A DNA stretch of 64,000 bases from NCBI GenBank assembly GCA_907163375.1, contig CAJQUW010000506.1:62001-126000 (forward strand), read 5' to 3'. Below are positions 57,815-64,000 of the stretch, one piece after another. This stretch comes from Prostheceraeus crozeri (lineage: Eukaryota > Platyhelminthes > Polycladida > Euryleptidae). Below the pieces are notes generated by a model, which made no database searches, was not told where the DNA came from, and saw only the letters and a program-made list of their open reading frames with translations. The position numbers and the translations under genes are program-made. How positions within the stretch are numbered: the stretch's first letter is position 1; every line of letters starts with the position of its first letter.

Positions 57815-60250
57815 CAATTAGTTAGAAATTTCCGACATTACTTAATAATGCATGCAGTATTTCAGATTTTTCAATAAGACTTTGCACATGTACTAATTAC
57901 ATCAGAACTTTTAAACTTTCAATGCAGCAGATTGGTTACATATTTTACTTACCATCAATTTATCAATGATGTAGCTTAAACCAATTATTCACTTTAAGAA
58001 TTGCTATAAATAGATTTCAAAATCACATAAGATTCGCTATCTTTGATGCCCAAAGTAATGTGAAAAAGGAATGTGATGATCGACCAAATGCACTAGTACA
58101 ACCATGTCAATTTTTATTCAGGCAACATTTCATGTGATGCGTTTTTGACGTCTCCAACTAAACAGCGATGGTCAATTGCAGTTCGTGAAGAAACTGACCA
58201 TAATTGTTATCAAGATAAATTATCTTTGATCTGGCCTTTAATGAGCAGGTCAGAGAGTTCTTCAATCATTGATAATAAATAATCCACCAGTATTTGCTGG
58301 ACAAAGTTTTCCGAAGGCTTTGAAAGCGTTGAAGCGAATATCGCATTCAAGTATTCCAGTTTCAAGTTGTCTTCACTACATGTCCTAGAACGATCAATAA
58401 GCCGATATGTTGCAAAATGAGTAAAATGAGGATTGAAAGTTAAACACTGAATCTCCGATGAAGCCAACAGTCAACAATTTTTTGTCCTTCAAGGCAAAGC
58501 GCGGCGAAATGTTGTGTCATCTGCGGTTCCATGGCAGCAGTATCCTAACTTAGGGGTCCACAGCTTGAGTTGCTGTTTTTGTTATGCAATAATGCATGTT
58601 GAAAAAAATGTGCAATCGAAATTAGACTGAAGTCAAGAATGAAATCTTCAGCCTGTTATCGCTACATTCATAGACTTTTGTGAAGAGTTTCCTGTTCAAA
58701 AACTAGATATTTAGAAGTTCATGTCAACCACCCAAAAAGAGAAGAACTATAGAAATAAGAAATCCTGGAGCTCTTCACTTTCTTGCTGTGAATGTGAACC
58801 ATGCATTGTACATAGCTTTTCCATGAGTGTTGAATTAACCTTATCGTTTTCATGTCCGTGTATTGTTAGATCAAAAATTTTGCTGCTATCGCATTTGATG
58901 TCGTGTTTGATGAATTTAAATTTCTCAAATGATCATTCACACGAACATGCAGGAGACGGATAGTACTGCCAATATAGTGGTTGTTGCAATTTGTGCATAT
59001 AAATTTATACACTGCACTATGTATGGAATTATTTTAAAACACAATGAATTCAGCTTGCAATCAATTTTAGCACAGAATTCCTGTATACTGTCCTCCATTG
59101 AAACACTGAGCAACCCCTTAAAAATAGGATTAAAAAAATTGGAACCCAAAGTAAATTGCAAAACTGAAATGGTGTGAGTGATCACCGTGTTGCCAAATTT
59201 GAATGGACAATTTGAGCTCCGACATGTCTTTACTTTTGGGTCTTGATACAGACATCGAGCACTGAAACCGGTTTATCTGCTGTGTTTCATTTGAACAAAA
59301 CAATGGCATTTAAAAGTGGAGTGCTATTTTGTATTTTACAAAATACTGACGGATATGAAGAACCTCCCATGCACCATAATTAATTCCTCCCAATTAGCTT
59401 TGATGTAGTTGGCAAAAATGTTTACATTTTCTCTTCTTGGCTTGTGAGAATGTGCATGGGGATTGTTGGACAGTTTGTTGTATTTGTTATGTTAGTCATT
59501 GACTTTGTAGGTCAAAGGTCCATTGAGAAAGTGTAATGCCAATAATGCATGTGAGGTGGAGTGTGCTATGCAATGCTTATATGGCAGCATCGACTGGATG
59601 TGTATTTTGATGATCTGCATGCATCATAGGTAGGCGTTAGGACAGCTTTCAATGTCTACCCCCACGCAAGAACGTCAGGTATTGCGCAGAAACAGGCGAC
59701 CTGCCCTCCTCCCCTAATCGAAAAGGGATGGAGCTTACTGCTCAGAACCATACATGATAGAAGCCGGGAGGCAGTTGTAGCCTGCTCAGCAACCAGATCA
59801 TTGGCAGATATTGTTGGAACTTATTGGACTGCTCATCAATATTTCATATTTTGACTCCTTCCTTAGTGCAGAAATTTCTTATGTAAGTCTATTCCTAAAA
59901 TCCTAAACTTGTCAGCCGAAATTTCTACAAAACATGACTTGCTTCCAGACCGGCAGTATCTGTCTTGAGAAAGAGTCAGAATCAGAAACGTCTGGAAAAA
60001 TCTATAATTTATCAATGATCACCTTTGGTATAAACATTTTCGGGAGAGAATTTTTTTCACACACTGATTTCCATTTTTGAATATGGCCTTCTTGCCCACT
60101 GCCATAACATGATCCACCATTCGCAAGAAATGAGAAACACAGGGGTTGCTAACCGATTTCGGTAAAAAAAAAATCGGGACAGCGATGATGAAAAATCTGA
60201 ACTTTTCGGGATTGCTACTGAAATATCGGGACATACAAGTTACATCTTGT
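57815..60250. other. Non-coding stretch
   Basis: No gene recognised. A minus-strand open frame at 58,210-58,467 (85 residues, with EYLNAIFASTLSKPSENF) has a somewhat protein-like composition but no family that I know. It could be a transposon remnant or an unplaced exon. Confidence 0.35.
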
Positions 60251-60264
60251 CCGGCAGTCAGAAC

Positions 60265-60900
60265 GAGTTTCTGCAGGGAGTGAGGCCGAAAGTGAGACTT
60301 TCACAGAATGATGTACATCCTATGCCTGCTACGAATCTGCAGGTCTGTCTGGTTCCTATTCTTGTCAGGCACGATCAAAGCAAAACACACGTTAATCCAA
60401 TAGGGCCTAGATTGACGTTTTTCGCAAAAGTGAAATTTTCTATGCTTCTTTGATTATGCTAAAGTACTAAGCCCACAGTCATCATTTTTGACATGAAATG
60501 TCTTCAGGTCATTTCCTATCATGTTCATGCACCCCTGTCTATGAAGCTAAGCACATTCAAATTTGGCAAGCGCAAGTGTTTGCCTCCTAACATCGGCAAA
60601 AATAAGCATTTTGAGTCAATTCACATAACCACAATCTCGCATACATTGCCAAAGAGAAGCTTGATAATAACACATGTACATAATAGGAAATGACTTTAAG
60701 ACATTCCATGTCAAAAATTATGGCTTTAGACTTAGTATTTATAACATAATAAGCGATAACGTAGAAAACTTCATTTTAACCAAAAACAGCAATTTGCGGT
60801 CCATTGGATTAACACGTACTTTTCTTTGATCCTGTCTGACAAGAAGAGAATAATAATAATAATATTTTCTAACACTCTCGCCTCACCTACAGATATGACC
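60265..60900. repeat. Long imperfect inverted repeat (foldback)
   Basis: Two arms of about 220-260 bases (roughly 60,265-60,528 and 60,680-60,900) are inverted copies at perhaps 75-80 percent identity. Paired blocks include TTTTTGACATGAAATGTCTT (60,486) with its near-complement at 60,697, and GATCAAAG..GTTAATCCAATRG around 60,373 and 60,820. The central loop is about 150 bases. Transcripts would fold into long double-stranded RNA. Confidence 0.75.
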
Positions 60901-62150
60901 TTGAAAATCATGTTCTACGTCACTCCAGTGACCTTCATCAACCAAGTTTCGCTCAGATATGATAAATATAGACACTTGGCCTCTATTTGTTACTAAATTT
61001 GTTTGGATTTGAGAGGCGTACTGGCAAAAAATTTTAAAAAACGCTATATTACAAATTTAGGGCCCGACACTATCTGAAGCCGTCCCCATGAATGAAACTG
61101 TGCGTGGGTCTTCTTGGGCCTCTAACACATATATACATGTTTAAAAAGTTACAAAATAACCCTAAGAAAAAAATAATTATTACTGCAAAATAATAATTTT
61201 ACGAAAAATTCGTTCGATGAGATGCAGTGGCAGTGTATAGAAAATTACTGGTCATTTGCAGAAAAGTGGCATTTTTGAGATTCGAGATGGGCGTAGCGAT
61301 CTTTTTTTTGAAAATCAGTTTTCTGGGGTAGTTTTGTACGTATTTTTCGAAAATGTTGTGGAAAAAATTCAAATTGGCCAGGAAGTAGTCTCATCAGTAG
61401 TCTGACACACTGTAGAAAATTATTATTATGTAACACCCTCGCCTCATTCATGATTCATCTGAGTTTTTACTTTACTTGTTCTCTACCATGGGTCTAATTG
61501 GCTAATAATAATAATTTCCCTAACTATTTTTGAATATTTTAGTCCATATTTGAAAAGTAACAGACATCTGTAAAAAAAACTGTTCATGATAGAACAAAAT
61601 TAGTTCTCGTTGACATTCTACTTCTTCATTTCAGTGACTACTTGCAGATCTTTTTACATCACTTTATATACTTCCGGAAGCGAATCATACTGCGTCTTTC
61701 ACAACGCTCATCAGCCATCAGTATTAACGTCGTTGCTGCAGATTGGTTTGAAGAAATTTAGACCATGTTAATGCATTAAGTGCGACCATCGGTATTTACT
61801 CGTAATAAGATGCAGAGAACTTGAAAATGTACCTTTTTTAGACTTCAGAAGATCGCAAATTATACTCCGAACTTTTCTATTCAGCACTCAATTGCAAGAA
61901 AACTAATTTAGCGAGGTCATATCTATAGAATTGATTTGACCTTGAATTATCTTTTTCTGTGACATTTATAAACTATATGAACTCTTTCTGTTTTACAAAT
62001 TTTTCTTAGATCAGCTGATTGTTAAAGCCAACTAAACTGAGAGAAACCAGAATATCTAGCCAATATCCTGAAATCACAGTAGAAATAATACTTTCTAGGT
62101 TCAACAAAATAAATTTAACAGACGCATTAACTTTTGGTGGGATTATTTGA
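60901..62150. other. Non-coding stretch with short A/T-rich repeats
   Basis: Two direct copies of an AATAATAAT block followed by TAACACYCTCGCCTCA occur at 60,851-60,890 and 61,420-61,447. No gene recognised. Confidence 0.4.
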
Positions 62151-62790
62151 TTAACCCTTTCCAGGCCACATAGCTGCGACGCGTATACGCGTCTTTTGTT
62201 TATATTCAAATGTGTTCGAGTCTTCTATCAACTGGAAGATATCCATACGTCTTGAAGATCTGCCTGGCTGTCAGACAGGCTCATTAAAGTTCTTCCGATC
62301 GACTGTTGCAGACACACACACGCGCGCGCTTATAACCTTGCAGCATCGCTACGGCAATGTTTCGCTGCTTGTTCATAACAATAGAACTGCGCAAACTTTA
62401 GTGCTTCGATCGCGTGTAACTGTGTTCTTATTGGAGGACAAAGAACTTGTGTGATCGAAATACACTACGATGTCACTTTCAGGTCATTATTATCATCGAA
62501 TTCACATTAAGCAACCGTCAGTTCTATGACGCCGTTTTCTATGAGCACCCGTCCGCGACGAATTCGATCACCGGTACTTCGATATGGATTCGACGCTGAC
62601 ATGTCATCTGATGTTGATAATGGCATGCATGTACAAGATATTTCCCAACATGAAAGTCACAGTGACATACATAAGCACTTCGAGTGACGAAACAAGTGAT
62701 GCAGGTGAACCTATTATCAACCGGAGCGTTAGATGGACACAAGTGTTTTCACCTAATGATGCAGCGCCAACACATGCATTTTAAGGTCAG
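62151..62790 (+). mobile_element. piggyBac-like element, 5' part
   Basis: TTAACCCTTTCCAGGCC at 62,151 has the TTAA target and CCCTTT-type terminus of piggyBac elements, followed by a palindromic GACGCGTATACGCGTC. Downstream an ATG at 62,536 begins MSTRPRRIRSPVLRYGFDAD, and after a frame change near 62,680 it continues SSDETSDAGEP to RWTQVFSPNDAAPTHAF, ending at a stop at 62,782-62,784. An acidic, Ser-rich N-terminus before a Trp-containing segment is usual in piggyBac transposases. The catalytic domain and 3' end were not found, so this is a decayed 5' fragment. Confidence 0.42.
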
Positions 62791-64000
62791 TCAGGTTGAA
62801 AGCATAATCTAGCACCATCAACCAAAGTGTCTAAATATGTTAAGTGTGCAATCAACTCATTGCTCTAATGTATTTTTTTGGCGACAAGTCACTGTGCCCA
62901 GAGTAACCAGCTGTAGGAAATTCCATCGTCATCATGAGAATTGAACGAGATGATCCCACACTAACAACTCGACTTTTACACTTGCGACGTCATACTGAAT
63001 CGTTGTCTGACTGTTGTTATTAAAGAGTAAAGCAGGCAGCGACAGACAATGACTAAGTGAGACTGTGTGAACGACAGGCTGAATGGCGCATGGTGTTATA
63101 AATTTTGCTGTGGAAGAATCATTCTGACAGCATAAAATGGCGTCTGGTAAGTGTTGTTAATGATAGTTGGTTTATCAAACTTAAATCGTCAAATTTGCGC
63201 AACACCTAGTGAAAGGTCTACATATTATACAATTGATGTTTCATGAACACGGTTCTACATCTCAGTTAGCAAGAATATAGCTTTTTAGTGCCAACTCATT
63301 TATGTTCAACTGCATAGTCCACTAAATCTCATTTATGACAATGTTCATTGTTGACGTACATCCCATTCATCTAGTGGTTCATCTAGTGTAAAATATTATG
63401 ACACATTTAACTGGATCAGTAAGTCGGTCAAATGTTTGGCATATAATGAAACTAAAAGCAACCACCATAAATGCAGACAGTGCGTTAATTTTCACCACGT
63501 GAACTATACATGAGCAACTAAATAAATTTCGCAAAGATGATCCGGTTCAACCCAGTTTACCACATGAATGTCATAAGAATAGCTTCTTCAAAGTTGCGAC
63601 GTTGAATAGTGAGCGTCCTTTAAGAACAGTTTCAGTAGGCCTATTTAAGAAAAATGAACGGCAGCTGACGAAAGGTGGTGCAATATGTGAGTTAGTACTT
63701 TCATTTTAAGAAAATAAGAGGTTCTGCAGCCTAATTCATTCAGCTAATATAAAGTTGATTTTGTATTACCAACTCATGACCTGATTTGATGATGACTGAT
63801 CAGACACTAAATGACATATTATTCGCACGCAATGTTGCGTGTAAATAACCGGATAACTGAGGCCCAGTTATTCCCCCGTGAAAGTGTGTACCAACAGCCG
63901 AAACTATGCAGTGAGGTTATTTAGACGATACAATTTGTCTAACACAATCTAACACCAACTTGTAATGACGTTGTTCGCAATTGCTTGTTATTTTATTTTT
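62785..64000. other. Right-edge stretch, possible gene start
   Basis: Mostly non-coding. At 63,137 an ATG begins ATGGCGTCTG directly followed by GTAAGTG, which could be a three-codon first coding exon (Met-Ala-Ser, ending in phase 1). No continuation exon can be recognised before the window ends. Confidence 0.25.

Noticed and set aside
60127-60200. CAGGGGTTGCTAACCGATTT, resembling a hAT terminus
   Set aside because: No matching right end was found in the following 4 kb.
1-64000. CRISPR arrays, bacterial operons, rRNA genes
   Set aside because: None seen. The spliced genes and transposon types show that this is animal nuclear DNA.

Overview
The window looks like AT-rich nuclear DNA of an invertebrate animal. 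Two conserved animal genes can be recognised from their exons. Introns run to several kilobases, and most of the rest is transposon-derived. TTAGGG-type repeats, CR1/L2-like LINEs, a Penelope piece, mariner, pogo, piggyBac and hAT elements and a Polinton all fit a metazoan. A marine deuterostome or other lophotrochozoan-like invertebrate is only a guess; nothing here fixes the phylum.

Layout. 1-1.96 kb: no gene seen. About 1.97-5.9 kb: a nearly full-length LINE on the minus strand, with a tRNA-like Pol III box pair just upstream of it. 6-19.5 kb: no host exon recognised, but a pogo-like MITE (6.9-7.8 kb), a dispersed repeat (8.6 kb), a tRNA-like SINE (9.8 kb) and a hAT MITE (10.4-11.1 kb) are present. 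19,582-28,151: an 8.57-kb Polinton/Maverick-type element with 372-bp terminal inverted repeats and a perfect 6-bp target duplication. It carries a DNA polymerase B N-terminal region with zinc fingers, IAP-like UBA and RING parts, a compact spliced gene of unknown function, a divergent TATA/CCAAT promoter with one small gene on each side, and a block of telomere-like repeats flanked by hairpins. It looks young but incomplete.

29.9-45.0 kb: the last four exons of a SNX5/SNX6-type sorting nexin on the plus strand. Its introns hold a hAT MITE, a second LINE on the minus strand with an internal duplication, a mariner deletion copy, RT and GIY-YIG fragments of two other retroelements, and a further MITE. 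46.6-50.1 kb: two more tRNA-like SINEs and a 1.5-kb hAT element. 51.0-53.5 kb: the last two exons of an AAGAB-type (p34, adaptin-binding) gene on the minus strand, convergent with the sorting nexin, with a hAT MITE in the intron. 53.9-64 kb: another hAT MITE, a pogo/Tigger remnant, a long imperfect foldback, the 5' end of a piggyBac-like element, and a possible first exon near the right edge.

SNX5/6 acts in endosome-to-Golgi retrieval and AAGAB in adaptor complex assembly. Both are trafficking genes, but I see no evidence that they are co-regulated; they simply face each other tail to tail. The most unusual object is the small Polinton with its accessory gene set.
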